Below, in pieces: positions 43,720 to 59,703 of a DNA stretch of 64,000 bases. Under the pieces are notes generated by a model. It saw only the letters and a list, made by a program, of their open reading frames with translations. It did not search any database and had not been told where the DNA came from. Origin of the DNA: Georgenia sp. M64 (GTDB taxonomy: Bacteria > Actinomycetota > Actinomycetes > Actinomycetales > Actinomycetaceae). Numbering within the stretch: the first letter of the stretch is position 1; each line of letters begins with the position of its first letter. The DNA lies in NCBI RefSeq assembly GCF_038049925.1, contig NZ_CP145809.1, forward strand, positions 1,240,001 through 1,304,000. The letters are read 5' to 3'. Position numbers and translations under genes: made by a program.

Positions 43720-44988
43720 TCACAGGCCCTCACGGATCGTAGGACAGCTCATGCAGCGCGGGCCGCCGCGTCCGCGGCCGAGCTCGGAGCCGGGCACCTC
43801 GAGGACCTCGATGCCGCTCTCGCGCAGGTAGGAGTTGGAGGTGACGTTCCGGTCGTAGGTGACGACGACCCCCGGGGCGAGCGCGAGGGAGTTGCACCCG
43901 TCGTCCCACTGCTCGCGGGCCGCTGCGTGGACGTCCTGCTCCGCGGCGAGGATGCGCAGCCCGGTCACGCCCATCGCGTCGGCGAGCGCGTCGTGCATCC
44001 GCTCGGGCTCGTGGTCGGTGATGCGCAGGCCGCCGGGGCCGGGACCGGGGGTGACGGTGTAGGACGGGAGCATCCCCAGGCCGGCGTACTTGATGAAGCT
44101 GCGCTCGTCGACCATGGTCATCACGGTGTCCAGGTGCATGAACGAGCGCGCCCGGGGCAGCTCGACGGCCACGATCCGGTCCGCGACGCCGGCGTCGAAC
44201 AGGCGTGTGGCGAGCCGTTCGACGCCCTGGGCGGTAGTGCGCTCGCTCATCCCGACCAGGACCGCGCCGCCGCCCAGGACGAGCACGTCACCGCCCTCGA
44301 CCGAGGCCTCCCCGGCGATCCCGGCGGACCAGTGGTGGAACGTCGTGGGCGCGAACCGGGGGTGCCAGCGGTAGATCGCCTCGTAGTTGACCGTCTCGCG
44401 CGCTCGGGCCGCCATCCGCATGGCGTTGACCGCGACGCCGTCGTACACCCAGCACGAGGTGTCACGCGTGAAGAGGTGGTTGGGGAGCGGAGCCAGGACG
44501 AGGTCGTCCGCGCCCGAGCCGTGCAGCACCAGGGAGGACGGCTCGTCGATGCGCTTCCGCAGCTCGCGCCGGGTCAGGCCCCCGACGAGGAGCTCGGCGA
44601 GCTCGGCGTCGCCCATGCCGGCCGCGAGGTCGCGCAGCACCGGGGCGGCCACTGGGCCCTGGACGCGGTCGTCGAAGGTCTGATCGACGATCCACGTGCG
44701 GGCCTCCGGGACAGCCAGGGTCTCGCGTAGCAGGTCGGTGAGCTCGAGGACCTTCACGCCGGCGCCGGCGAGGACCTCGCTGAAGACGTCGTGCTCCTCC
44801 TGGGCTCGGCGCACCCACAGGAGGTCGTCGAAGAGCAGCTCCGCCATGTTCTCCGGGGTCAGGCGCAGCAGCTCGAGCCCGGGGCGGTGGACGATGACCT
44901 CTCGCAGCCGACCCACCTCGGAGCCGACGAAGGGCGGCTCGGCCGCGGGCGGGCGCAGGTCAGCGGTGGTGGTGTCCGTCGTCGCCAT
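43720..44988 (-). CDS. arcA: Arginine deiminase
   Basis: 422-residue amidinotransferase-fold enzyme turning arginine into citrulline and ammonia. Starts PFVGSEVGRLREVIVHRPG; NHLFTRDTSCWVYDG, HLDTVMTMVDERSFI and the nucleophile Cys412 in GGPRCMSCPTIREGL are all present. AGGAGG precedes the ATG at 44988. With the OTC downstream it forms an arc pair; no arcC (carbamate kinase) or arcD is visible here, so ATP-forming completion lies elsewhere, if at all. Confidence 0.94.
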   Translation of the reverse strand: MATTDTTTADLRPPAAEPPFVGSEVGRLREVIVHRPGLELLRLTPENMAELLFDDLLWVRRAQEEHDVFSEVLAGAGVKVLELTDLLRETLAVPEARTWIVDQTFDDRVQGPVAAPVLRDLAAGMGDAELAELLVGGLTRRELRKRIDEPSSLVLHGSGADDLVLAPLPNHLFTRDTSCWVYDGVAVNAMRMAARARETVNYEAIYRWHPRFAPTTFHHWSAGIAGEASVEGGDVLVLGGGAVLVGMSERTTAQGVERLATRLFDAGVADRIVAVELPRARSFMHLDTVMTMVDERSFIKYAGLGMLPSYTVTPGPGPGGLRITDHEPERMHDALADAMGVTGLRILAAEQDVHAAAREQWDDGCNSLALAPGVVVTYDRNVTSNSYLRESGIEVLEVPGSELGRGRGGPRCMSCPTIREGL

Positions 44989-45005
44989 CGGGGCCTCCTG
45001 GGCTT

Positions 45006-45017
45006 GGTGGGCCCACC
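45006..45017. promoter_or_regulatory. Palindrome upstream of arcA
   Basis: Perfect 12-bp palindrome GGTGGGCCCACC, 17 bases before the arcA start. Could be an operator or a leader hairpin; no matching regulator is known to me. Confidence 0.3.
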
Positions 45018-45076
45018 GTCTCACAGGGGAGCGGTGGATCACACGTCCCGCCTCGCCCGGCCGCGCGGGAGCACGG

Positions 45077-45148
45077 ACGACGGGTGCTCGGCGTAAGCGG
45101 GCGATGGGTGTTCGGCGTACCCGGGCCGCGGATGCTCGGCAGACACGG
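45077..45148. repeat. 24-bp degenerate tandem repeat between arcA and the multicopper oxidase gene
   Basis: Three units (45077-45100, 45101-45124, 45125-45148) sharing GGRTGYTCGGC. They lie in a 313-base gap with no gene. Unlike the other repeat families in this window. Confidence 0.75.
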
Positions 45149-45149
45149 G

Positions 45150-45180
45150 CGACCGGCGGTGGCGAGGCCACCGCCGGTCG
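45150..45180. terminator. Perfect 14-bp hairpin
   Basis: CGACCGGCGGTGGC (45150-45163) pairs with GCCACCGCCGGTCG (45167-45180) around GAG. It could be a second stop for the multicopper oxidase transcript or an insulator between the two genes. No T run on the minus strand. Confidence 0.5.
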
Positions 45181-45254
45181 TCTCACGTCGCCGGCAGGTG
45201 CGACGTGGCTGGTGAAGGGGTCTGCGGCGAACGTGTCGCCGTCCTGCCGGGGTG

Positions 45255-45292
45255 CACCCGGCCCGGCAAACCCTGCGGCGCCGGGCCGGGTG
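45255..45292 (-). terminator. Hairpin after the multicopper oxidase gene
   Basis: A 13-bp inverted repeat, 45255-45267 with 45280-45292, starts 10 bases after the stop codon (in minus-strand sense). Probable terminator. Confidence 0.65.
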
Positions 45293-45301
45293 GATCGGTT
45301 G

Positions 45302-48300
45302 CTAGGGCAGCGGGAGGGTGTTGGACCAACCCGACTGGGTCGTGTCACTGAAGGCGTGGACCCGGTAGAGGTACGCCACACCCGACGTGACTGTCTGGGT
45401 GAAGGTGGTGGTGTTCGGCCCCACCGTGGCGTTGACGACGTTGGTGCCGTCGCTGTTGGTGCGCTGGATGAGGAACCCGGTCTCGTTGTCAGAGTTGTCC
45501 ATCCAGCTGAGGTTCACCGTGGAGGTCTTCTTGTTCTTCACGGTGAGCGTCCCGGTGAGGTTGGTCGGCGTCAAGACAGGGTCGCCCACGGTCTGGGGGG
45601 TGTTCCTGCTGTCGACCGTGATCGTCGGGAAGCCTGCCCCCGGGGCGAGGTTGTTGAACGCCGGGTTCGAGTAGTCCCACGTGTCCCCGACCGTGTTGAT
45701 CGCGTACACCTGGTACTCGTAGTTGTCCCTCGTGTTGCCGATGGGGTCGACGTACTCGGCAAGGCCGGTCTCGGCGCCGGTCGGTGTGGTGCCGTCCGGC
45801 AGGGCCGTGATGTTCACCCTGCCCTCGGTCTGGACCATCGCGACCTCGGTCCACGGTCCGGTCGAGCCTTCGAGACGCCGCTCGATCACGAAGGCGGTCT
45901 CGTTCTTCGAGTTGTCCGTCCAGCTGACGAGGTACTGCTGGTTACGGCCGGAGCCGGACCGGACGGCACCGATGTAGGTCGGTTCTGCCGGGTTCACCGC
46001 CACGGCCTGGGTGCGCATCATGTCCATCTCCTCATGGCTGAGGATGTGGCAGTGGAGCACGTACTCCCACCCGAAGTTCACGAAGTGGTTGAGCACGTCG
46101 ATCGGCTCGCCGTCGGGGTTGAAGGCCATGAGCGGAAGCCCCATCGCCTCCTGCTGCGTGGTGTTGGCGATGTATGCACCAGCCGGCATCGACGGGTCGA
46201 GCAGGCGGACGCTGTTGGGCAGACCACCGGCCCACTCCCCATCCGTCGGGATCGGCGGGATGATCGGCCGCACGACCACGATCGTGTCCTCAAGCGGGCT
46301 GATGCGGACCGTGTCCTTCCAGCCGAGCTCGGTCGCCTCGGGCTTGCGGACGATACCGTCCCAGCCGACACGGTTGAGCAGCTGGACGTCGTAGAGGTGG
46401 AAGTGGATGGGGTGGGTGTCCACGCCGTTGTGGGTGAACTTCCAGATCTGGGTGCCGTCGTCCGCCTGGGCGATCGGGGTGGCCTCCATGCCCGGGGGAA
46501 GCTCGATGCCGTCGAGGACCTCGGTGGGCGGCATCACGAAGCCGTACAGGATCATGTTCTGCAGGCCCGCCTGGGCGTTCGGTGTCTCCACCCCCAGGAA
46601 GCCGCTCATGCGCCCGTACTCGTTCTCGAACGCCTCACCCATCTCGTCCTGGATCATCTTGGGCTTGAGGTTGATGGTGAGCCGCTCGGCCGCCGTGGAG
46701 GTGGTGAACGGAGCTCCCGGCGCGGTGGCCGCGTCCGGGTCGACGAGCCGGTTGAAGGTCAGCGAGGTGTCGTAGATCTGCACCGTCCCGTTGAGCGGGC
46801 CGCTCGTGGGGAAGCTGGTGCCGTAGGCGCTGTTGTACTCGCCCTGGCCGACGACGATCGGCTTCTGGCCGGACTCGAACACGCCGGACCCGTCGGCCTG
46901 GTGCGCGAACGCGGCCTGGAGCGTGGTCAGGTTGAACGCGGGAGCCGGTGCGGTGTCCGTGACCTTGATCTGCATGACGGTGCGGGTGTTCGGCCCGTAC
47001 CCGGGCAGGGTCGACGAGGCGCCGCCGGAGTCGCGGTAGTCGCCGTTGCCGGTGTAGTAGTCGTAGCGCGGGTCACGCGCCGGGAAGGCGGCCGGGGCGT
47101 CGTTGTAGACGATCAGCGTCTGGCCCGCGTACTGCGACAGGTCGACGACGACGTCGAAGCGCTCGGCCGGGGCGACGAGCAGCGAGTGCTGGTCGACGTT
47201 GCCGGCGTTGAACACCGTGGGGTCGTTGACCCACGTGGTGGGGTGCGCCGGAACCACGGCCGGAGCGGGCAGGAAGCCGCCCTCGGTGCCCATGACGATC
47301 CAGTCCGGGCCCTCGGTGCCGGCGACCGGCGTCGGGAACACGGTCGGGTCATCGAGAGCCGCCGCGACCTCGTCAGGGTTGAGCGCGACCTCGGTGCAGG
47401 AGAAGCCGGTGCTCTCCGGGACGGGCGTGGTGGTGCCGTCGCAGACGGCGCCGTTGGCGTCGACGGCCTGGTAGAGCGAGAGGTTCATGAAGCGGTCGTT
47501 GGCCGCGTTGAGGATCCGCAGGCGGTAGGCCTTCGGCTCCAGCGTCTTGGTGGGGTAGGCCATCCCGTTGACCACCGGGGTGTCCATGAACGCCTCCATG
47601 CCCATGGAGTTGTACGGCGTGCTGGGCATGAGTGGCGGCTCGCACCACCCGGCCTCCGCGTCGCAGAGCGGGTCGTAGTACGGGTTGTCGATCGGCGGGT
47701 AGTCCACGTTGTTCGTGGGCGGCCAGAACCAAGGGCCGTAGGCCCAGCGGCCGTAGGCGTTGACGCCTGACGGGTCACCGGGGTTCTGCGCCGGCGAGTA
47801 GACGTGCGGCAGCCAGAGGCTGCCCTCGCCGCCCCAGCGGGCGGTGTCCCACGTCTCGTCCTGGAGGGCGAGCTGGTCAGCGTTGGGCACGAACGTCTTG
47901 TCCTGGAACACGAGCGGGATGGTGTCGGCCGCGCCGGGGATGGTCCCGGCGTCGACGAGCGCCTGCTCGGTGGCGTCCTGGATGATGTACGGCGCGGCCT
48001 CGCCGGCGTACACGTTGAGGCGCGTGATGCCCCACGAGTGGTCGTGGTAGAACATCAGCCGCGCGCTCTGGGCGTTGGTGTAGTAGAGCGTCTGGACGCC
48101 GTCCTTCGGGTCGTCGACGTTCGCCATGTCGGGCACGTTCTGCACGCTCACGCCCTCCGGGAACGGGGTGTCCTCGTTGGCCGGGGTGATCCACTGGTGC
48201 GGCGTGCCGTCGGAGATCCACGGGGTGATGCCGCCGTGCAGGTGGGCGATGGACCGGTTCTCGGAGTAGCACAGCCCGTCCACCACGAGCTGGTTCTTCG

Positions 48301-49693
48301 TCATCGCGACGCCGTCGATGAACATGCGGTTGCCGTCCATGTCGAACATGCCGTCGTCGCACATGGGCCTCTGCGGATCCACCATGCCCGGCATGGCCTC
48401 CATCATCGCGTGGCCTTCGGGCGTCATGCCCGCGCCCATGACGGTGGGGTCCACCGGGAGGAAGAGGTTGCCGGCTTCGCCTGTGGGAAGCAGGTTGCGG
48501 AACGTGATCCGGACCGGTGTGTCCTTCTGCGCCACGATGGCCGGGCCGAGGTAGCTCGGCTCGGTGACGCCGAAGTATCCGTTACCGAGGTCGTAGTGAG
48601 CGCTGTCCACGGGGACATTTGTCGGCGTCTCGAGCTGCACATAGCCGCGCAACTTGGTCGCCGGGAGGTCGGCGTGCATCTTCTGGCTGTACTCGACCAG
48701 GGCGATCTCGTAGTAGTCCGCCGCCGGGACACCATCCCCGGCGGGGAAGGACGTCGTATCGGCGACGGCCGTAGGGATCGTGGGGAGCTCATCGACGAAC
48801 TTCCTGATGCCGCCGGTGATCGTGACCTGGTCCGGGCCCGCCATGCTCGCGGCGAAGGAGTACGTCCGAGCCTGCGAGGTGAACAGCGGGTAGGGAGCCG
48901 TTCCCAGAGTGATCGTGGAGTCCTGCGCGGGCAGGGCCCCGGACGGGTAGTAGATGCTGTCGGTGCCGGAACCGCCGGTGTAGGGGATGCCTCGGCCGTA
49001 GTGGGCGATCCGGTCACCTGCGAGGACCGGGAGGTTGGCGACGCCGTAGGTCGCCACGCCGGTCGTGGTGGGCGTGGTGAGCACGCCGCTGTCGAACACG
49101 ACCGAGTACTCGTTCGGGTTCGCCGTCGGTCGAAGCACGTAGGCGTGGAAGGAGAGGTTCTCCGAACCGGCCTGCACGTAGCTCTGGAACCCGTTGAGGA
49201 AGCCGGTGGACAGCACCCCGGGGCTCATGACGAGGACGTTCGACGCGCCGTCGCTGGCGGTCGGTCGCTGCACCACGTCGTTGCCGACCAGGACGTCCGC
49301 GCCAGGAGCGGTCGTGAGTTCCGGCAGCGGGCTGTTGGCGTAGTTCGGGTGGCTGAAGTAGCGGGGCGCATCGCCGGGAAGGGCGGCAGCGGCAGCCGCC
49401 ATGTCCACCATGAGCGGGTTGAGCGCACCCTCCTGGAGGGCGCGGGCGGCCGCAGCGTCGCGGTCCGCCTGGTCGATCTTCTTGTCGATCTTCTCCTGGA
49501 CGTTGGCGGCCTTCTCCTCGTACCGCTTCGCGTCGTCCTTGGCTGCCGCAGGGGCAGCGGAGCGGGCAGCGTTCACACCGGCTGCGGCGACGGTCGTCGC
49601 CTGGCTTGGTGGACTGGCTGCCGAGACTGTCCCTACCCCGAGGGGTAAGAGGGCGATGGCCACGAGGGCGGCCATGACTGACCGATGCTTCAT
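45302..49693 (-). CDS. Large secreted multicopper oxidase with C-terminal fibronectin type III-like domains
   Basis: 1463 residues. A signal peptide (about 1-26, MKHRSVMAALVAIALLPLGV then cleavage near SAA) is followed by an Ala/Lys-rich helical stretch (about 27-95), a region unlike usual cupredoxins (about 100-400), then the oxidase. All four copper motifs are present: HLHGG (484-486), YHDH (549-552), HPIHFH (1094-1099) and HCHILSH with Met1225 as axial ligand (1214-1225). After about 1235 come two modules resembling fibronectin III (SWTDNSKNETAFVIERR and SWMDNSDNETGFLIQR). No membrane anchor or sorting signal seen. The size and insertions recall Mn(II)- or metal-oxidising enzymes, but substrate is unknown. 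Two DosR-like boxes lie upstream. Confidence 0.9.
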   Translation of the reverse strand: MKHRSVMAALVAIALLPLGVGTVSAASPPSQATTVAAAGVNAARSAAPAAAKDDAKRYEEKAANVQEKIDKKIDQADRDAAAARALQEGALNPLMVDMAAAAAALPGDAPRYFSHPNYANSPLPELTTAPGADVLVGNDVVQRPTASDGASNVLVMSPGVLSTGFLNGFQSYVQAGSENLSFHAYVLRPTANPNEYSVVFDSGVLTTPTTTGVATYGVANLPVLAGDRIAHYGRGIPYTGGSGTDSIYYPSGALPAQDSTITLGTAPYPLFTSQARTYSFAASMAGPDQVTITGGIRKFVDELPTIPTAVADTTSFPAGDGVPAADYYEIALVEYSQKMHADLPATKLRGYVQLETPTNVPVDSAHYDLGNGYFGVTEPSYLGPAIVAQKDTPVRITFRNLLPTGEAGNLFLPVDPTVMGAGMTPEGHAMMEAMPGMVDPQRPMCDDGMFDMDGNRMFIDGVAMTKNQLVVDGLCYSENRSIAHLHGGITPWISDGTPHQWITPANEDTPFPEGVSVQNVPDMANVDDPKDGVQTLYYTNAQSARLMFYHDHSWGITRLNVYAGEAAPYIIQDATEQALVDAGTIPGAADTIPLVFQDKTFVPNADQLALQDETWDTARWGGEGSLWLPHVYSPAQNPGDPSGVNAYGRWAYGPWFWPPTNNVDYPPIDNPYYDPLCDAEAGWCEPPLMPSTPYNSMGMEAFMDTPVVNGMAYPTKTLEPKAYRLRILNAANDRFMNLSLYQAVDANGAVCDGTTTPVPESTGFSCTEVALNPDEVAAALDDPTVFPTPVAGTEGPDWIVMGTEGGFLPAPAVVPAHPTTWVNDPTVFNAGNVDQHSLLVAPAERFDVVVDLSQYAGQTLIVYNDAPAAFPARDPRYDYYTGNGDYRDSGGASSTLPGYGPNTRTVMQIKVTDTAPAPAFNLTTLQAAFAHQADGSGVFESGQKPIVVGQGEYNSAYGTSFPTSGPLNGTVQIYDTSLTFNRLVDPDAATAPGAPFTTSTAAERLTINLKPKMIQDEMGEAFENEYGRMSGFLGVETPNAQAGLQNMILYGFVMPPTEVLDGIELPPGMEATPIAQADDGTQIWKFTHNGVDTHPIHFHLYDVQLLNRVGWDGIVRKPEATELGWKDTVRISPLEDTIVVVRPIIPPIPTDGEWAGGLPNSVRLLDPSMPAGAYIANTTQQEAMGLPLMAFNPDGEPIDVLNHFVNFGWEYVLHCHILSHEEMDMMRTQAVAVNPAEPTYIGAVRSGSGRNQQYLVSWTDNSKNETAFVIERRLEGSTGPWTEVAMVQTEGRVNITALPDGTTPTGAETGLAEYVDPIGNTRDNYEYQVYAINTVGDTWDYSNPAFNNLAPGAGFPTITVDSRNTPQTVGDPVLTPTNLTGTLTVKNKKTSTVNLSWMDNSDNETGFLIQRTNSDGTNVVNATVGPNTTTFTQTVTSGVAYLYRVHAFSDTTQSGWSNTLPLP

Positions 49694-49705
49694 TGCAATC
49701 TCCTG

Positions 49706-49734
49706 CCGAGTCGGGATTTTCCCCCCCCACTCGG
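49706..49734 (-). promoter_or_regulatory. 5'-UTR hairpin with G8 tract before the multicopper oxidase gene
   Basis: On the transcript, CCGAGT plus GGG pair with CCC plus ACTCGG (49734-49706), with eight G in a row in the stem/loop (49728-49721). The Shine-Dalgarno CAGGAG (49705-49700) follows directly, then ATG. It could control ribosome access, and the G tract could vary in length. Confidence 0.45.
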
Positions 49735-49781
49735 ACGCGGCGGCCTTCCCCCAAGTCGTCGAGCCGTGAGGTCCAAGATCC

Positions 49782-49818
49782 AGGACATTCGTCGACGGCG
49801 GGAAGGGACCTAAGTCCT
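49782..49818 (-). promoter_or_regulatory. Tandem DosR/DevR-like boxes upstream of the multicopper oxidase gene
   Basis: Upstream box 49805-49818 reads AGGACTTAGGTCCC on the minus strand (12 of 14 to GGGACTWWAGTCCC); downstream box 49782-49795 reads TCGACGAATGTCCT (9 of 14). Their centres are 23 bp apart, about two helix turns. CGACTT followed by GGGG begins 23 bases past the second box (49758-49753), matching the usp and flavodoxin layouts. Confidence 0.55.
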
Positions 49819-49844
49819 AGGATTTACCTCTCGAAATGCTTTAA

Positions 49845-52138
<2,294 letters not shown>

Positions 52139-52219
52139 CGCCTCCGGGTCGTCCGGGCGGCGCGGTCCCCCCGCCGGGCCCGCCCGTGGGCCGGTGCGCG
52201 ACCGGGCGGCCGGGCACGG

Positions 52220-52225
52220 CACACT
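52220..52225 (+). promoter_or_regulatory. Putative tyrS promoter (-10 CACACT)
   Basis: CACACT about 46 bases before the tyrS GTG, with AGGAAC just before the start. No T-box leader was seen. Confidence 0.35.
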
Positions 52226-52270
52226 GGTGCCCCGTGCCCGGAGCAGGGCCGGAAGACGAAAGGCAGGAAC

Positions 52271-53545
52271 GTGACCGACATCCTCGACGAGCTCCAGTGG
52301 CGGGGCCTGCTGGCCCAGTCCACCGACATCGCCACCCTCCGGGCGGCGATGGCCGAGGGTCCGATCACCTACTACTGCGGCTTCGACCCCACAGCGGCGA
52401 GCCTGCACCACGGTCACCTGGTCCAGCTCGTCGTCATGCGCCACCTCCAGCTCGCGGGTCACAACCCGATCGCCCTCGTGGGCGGGGCCACGGGCATGAT
52501 CGGCGACCCCCGCATGTCGGGCGAGCGCGTCCTCAACGACAAGGACACCATCGCCGGCTGGACCGACCGGCTGCGTGGGCAGATCTCGACCTTCCTCGAC
52601 TTCGACGGTCCCCACGCGGCGCAGATGGTCAACAACCTCGACTGGACCGGCCAGCTGACGGCGATCGACTTCCTGCGGGACATCGGCAAGTACTTCCGGC
52701 TCGGGACGATGCTCGCCAAGGACACCGTCGCCAGGCGGCTGGCCAGCGAGGAGGGCATCTCCTTCACCGAGTTCAGCTACCAGATCCTGCAGGGCATGGA
52801 CTTCCTCGAGCTCTACCGCCGCCACGGCTGCACCCTGCAGACCGGCGGCAACGACCAGTGGGGCAACCTCCTCGCCGGCGTCGACCTCATCCACAAGGCC
52901 GAGGGGGGGAGCGTGCACGTCCTCACCACCCCGCTCATCACGAAGTCCGACGGCACCAAGTTCGGCAAGTCCGAGGGCGGGGCGATCTGGCTCGACGGGG
53001 AGATGTTCAGCCCGTACGCCTTCTACCAGTTCTGGCTCAACACCGACGACGCCGACGTGGTCCGCTACCTCAAGGTCTTCACGTTCCGGACGCGGGAGCA
53101 GATCGAGGAGCTGGCCGAGGCGGTGGCCACGCGCCCGCAGGCCCGAGAGGCCCAGCGCGTCCTCGCGGAGGACGTCACGACCCTGGTCCACGGCGCCGAC
53201 GCGACCGACCGGGTCCGTCGAGCGTCCCAGGCACTGTTCGGGCGGGACGACCTGCGCGAGCTCGACGCCGTCACGTTGCGCGACGCGGTCGCGGAGCTGC
53301 CGACGGGGGAGGCGGTGGTCGGCGAGGCGACCATGGTCGACCTCCTGCTCGCCACGGGGCTCGAGGGCGGACGCTCGGCTGCGCGACGGACCATCGCGAG
53401 CGGAGGGGCGTACCTGAACAACGAGAAGATCGAGGACGAGGACCAGGTCCTCGCGACCGGTGACGTCCTCGACGGCGGGTACGTGCTCCTCCGCAAGGGA
53501 CGACGCAACCTCGCGGTCGTGGCCGCTGTCGGGCTGTCGAACTGA
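52271..53545 (+). CDS. tyrS: Tyrosine--tRNA ligase
   Basis: 424-residue class I synthetase. HIGH-type site in DPTAASLHHGHLVQL, KMSKS-type KFGKS at residues 230-234, and a C-terminal S4 domain (SAARRTIASGGAYLNNEKIE). GTG start. Next in the order is the rRNA operon, whereas mycobacteria have other genes here. Confidence 0.97.
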   Translation: MTDILDELQWRGLLAQSTDIATLRAAMAEGPITYYCGFDPTAASLHHGHLVQLVVMRHLQLAGHNPIALVGGATGMIGDPRMSGERVLNDKDTIAGWTDRLRGQISTFLDFDGPHAAQMVNNLDWTGQLTAIDFLRDIGKYFRLGTMLAKDTVARRLASEEGISFTEFSYQILQGMDFLELYRRHGCTLQTGGNDQWGNLLAGVDLIHKAEGGSVHVLTTPLITKSDGTKFGKSEGGAIWLDGEMFSPYAFYQFWLNTDDADVVRYLKVFTFRTREQIEELAEAVATRPQAREAQRVLAEDVTTLVHGADATDRVRRASQALFGRDDLRELDAVTLRDAVAELPTGEAVVGEATMVDLLLATGLEGGRSAARRTIASGGAYLNNEKIEDEDQVLATGDVLDGGYVLLRKGRRNLAVVAAVGLSN

Positions 53546-53838
53546 CGAAGGCTCAGCCGGCGGGGCACCGCTCTACGGGCGCGGTCCATCGCGTAGGGGA
53601 GGCGCCACACCGGCTCCGGCCCCGCAGGGGAGCGCCTCGGCCCCCTACCCCCTCGCGGCAATCGGACGACGGCGAACGGGTGAGGCGGGGGAGCGCAAGG
53701 CGCCGCGCCACCAATGTCCTGTGGGTCAGGTCTCAGCCGTCAGCAGCGGAGGCTCACCGGCGCCTGCGACGCGCGTCCGCAACAAAACCGCAGGTCAGAG
53801 CGTTGTGCACGGTGCAGTCGGGCGTCAGCCGTACGGAG
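53546..53838. other. tyrS-rrn gap, no gene seen
   Basis: About 290 bases with no convincing coding region, tRNA or strong terminator; composition is GC-rich up to 53750, then more mixed toward the rrn promoters. Confidence 0.5.
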
Positions 53839-53867
53839 TTGACCTGCCCCGCGAGGGGACGTAGTGT
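53839..53867 (+). promoter_or_regulatory. rrn promoter P1
   Basis: TTGACC (53839-53844), 17-base spacer, TAGTGT (53862-53867). Strong sigma70/SigA-type spacing, about 525 bases before 16S. Confidence 0.75.
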
Positions 53868-54038
53868 TCTTCTTGCTGCGCCGGACGGGGAGCACGGACA
53901 AGCGGTTCGAGAGAGCTGCAGGCCGGTCCCGAGGCGCGAGAACCTGAGTCGATCGAGCCGGCTAGCTGCCGGTCCTCGGACGACCCAGGGGCCAGCGAGG
54001 CGGATCGTCCCGCTCGATCGCGAGAGATTGCGGCGAGT

Positions 54039-54067
54039 TTGACGAGGTCGGCCGAGATGGTTAAGAT
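54039..54067 (+). promoter_or_regulatory. rrn promoter P2
   Basis: TTGACG (54039-54044), 17-base spacer, TAAGAT (54062-54067). A second SigA-type rrn promoter, about 325 bases before 16S. Confidence 0.8.
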
Positions 54068-54120
54068 TGAGAGGTTGCCCCAGTTCGGGTCCGGGGGTTG
54101 TTTCGGGTCTGGGTGGTGTG

Positions 54121-54391
54121 TGTCTGTTTCTTGAGAACTCAACAGTGTGCCAAGTTTTTGATGCCATTTGATTCTGGGTGTCGTGGCTGGTCTTCTGCTT
54201 TTGTGGTGGGGGGTTGGTTGTGGTGTCTGGGGTCTTTGTTTTGTTTTGGTTATCGCGCCTGGTCCTGGCCCCTGGTTGGGTCTGGGTGTGTGTAGTCATG
54301 GGTTTGCCCTTGGCCTGCTTTGGTGGGTTGGGGGTGTGCTCTTCGTATGGTTTGTCGGCCGCGCTTTTGGGTGTGGTTTGGCGAGTGTTTT
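54121..54391 (+). promoter_or_regulatory. 16S leader with processing-stem strand and G/T-rich tract
   Basis: CTTGAGAACTCAACAGTG (54130-54147) can pair with 56036-56053 in the 16S-23S spacer at 16 of 18 positions including G-U pairs, so it is likely the 5' strand of the 16S processing stem. GTTTCTTGAGAAC resembles GTTGTTTGAGAAC in the 16S-23S spacer and may hold a boxA-like antitermination signal. From 54168 to 54390 the RNA-like strand is strikingly rich in G and T. The short open frames here are not convincing genes. Confidence 0.55.
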
Positions 54392-59350
<4,959 letters not shown>

Positions 59351-59500
59351 CAACACAAAGCATCCAAACGACTGCTTGCGTCCACTGTACGGTTCCCGGG
59401 TAACGCACCCCGCACCCCACACACCCCACCACCACCCCCACACCGGGTGGCCGGCGGAAACGAGGGGAACGCGGAAGGGGTTGCGCACAACTCGACAGAG
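59351..59500 (+). other. 23S-5S spacer and 3' strand of the 23S processing stem
   Basis: 59374-59395 is complementary to 56201-56222 (about 20 of 22 bases). A C/A-rich run at 59405-59450 is also complementary to the G/T-rich spacer before 23S, so the stem may be much longer. No gene. Confidence 0.65.
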
Positions 59501-59618
59501 TTACGGCGGTCATAGCGAGGGGGAAACGCCCGGTCCCATTCCGAACCCGGAAGCTAAGCCCCTCAGCGCCGATGGTACTGCACGGGAGACTGTGTGGGAG
59601 AGTAGGACACCGCCGAAC
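59501..59618 (+). rRNA. rrf: 5S ribosomal RNA
   Basis: About 118 bases: TTACGGCGGTCATAGCG at the start pairs with the end CACCGCCGAA; CCCGGTCCCATTCCGAACCC and AAGCTAAGCC are classic 5S blocks. Boundaries by homology. Confidence 0.95.
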
Positions 59619-59631
59619 ACCCATTCCAAGG

Positions 59632-59662
59632 AGGCCGCAACTTTATGTTGCGGCCTTTTTGG
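59632..59662 (+). terminator. rrn operon terminator
   Basis: AGGCCGCAAC (59632-59641) pairs with GTTGCGGCCT (59647-59656) around TTTAT, followed by TTTTGG. A clear intrinsic terminator. Confidence 0.9.
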
Positions 59663-59703
59663 CGTTTATGTAGGACAATGGCACACCAGGAATAGAGGCA
59701 ATC

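Noticed and set aside
45030-45045. GGGACGTGTGATCC on the minus strand upstream of arcA as a DosR-like box
   Set aside because: Only about 9 of 14 matches and no -10 with the spacing seen at the other three promoters.
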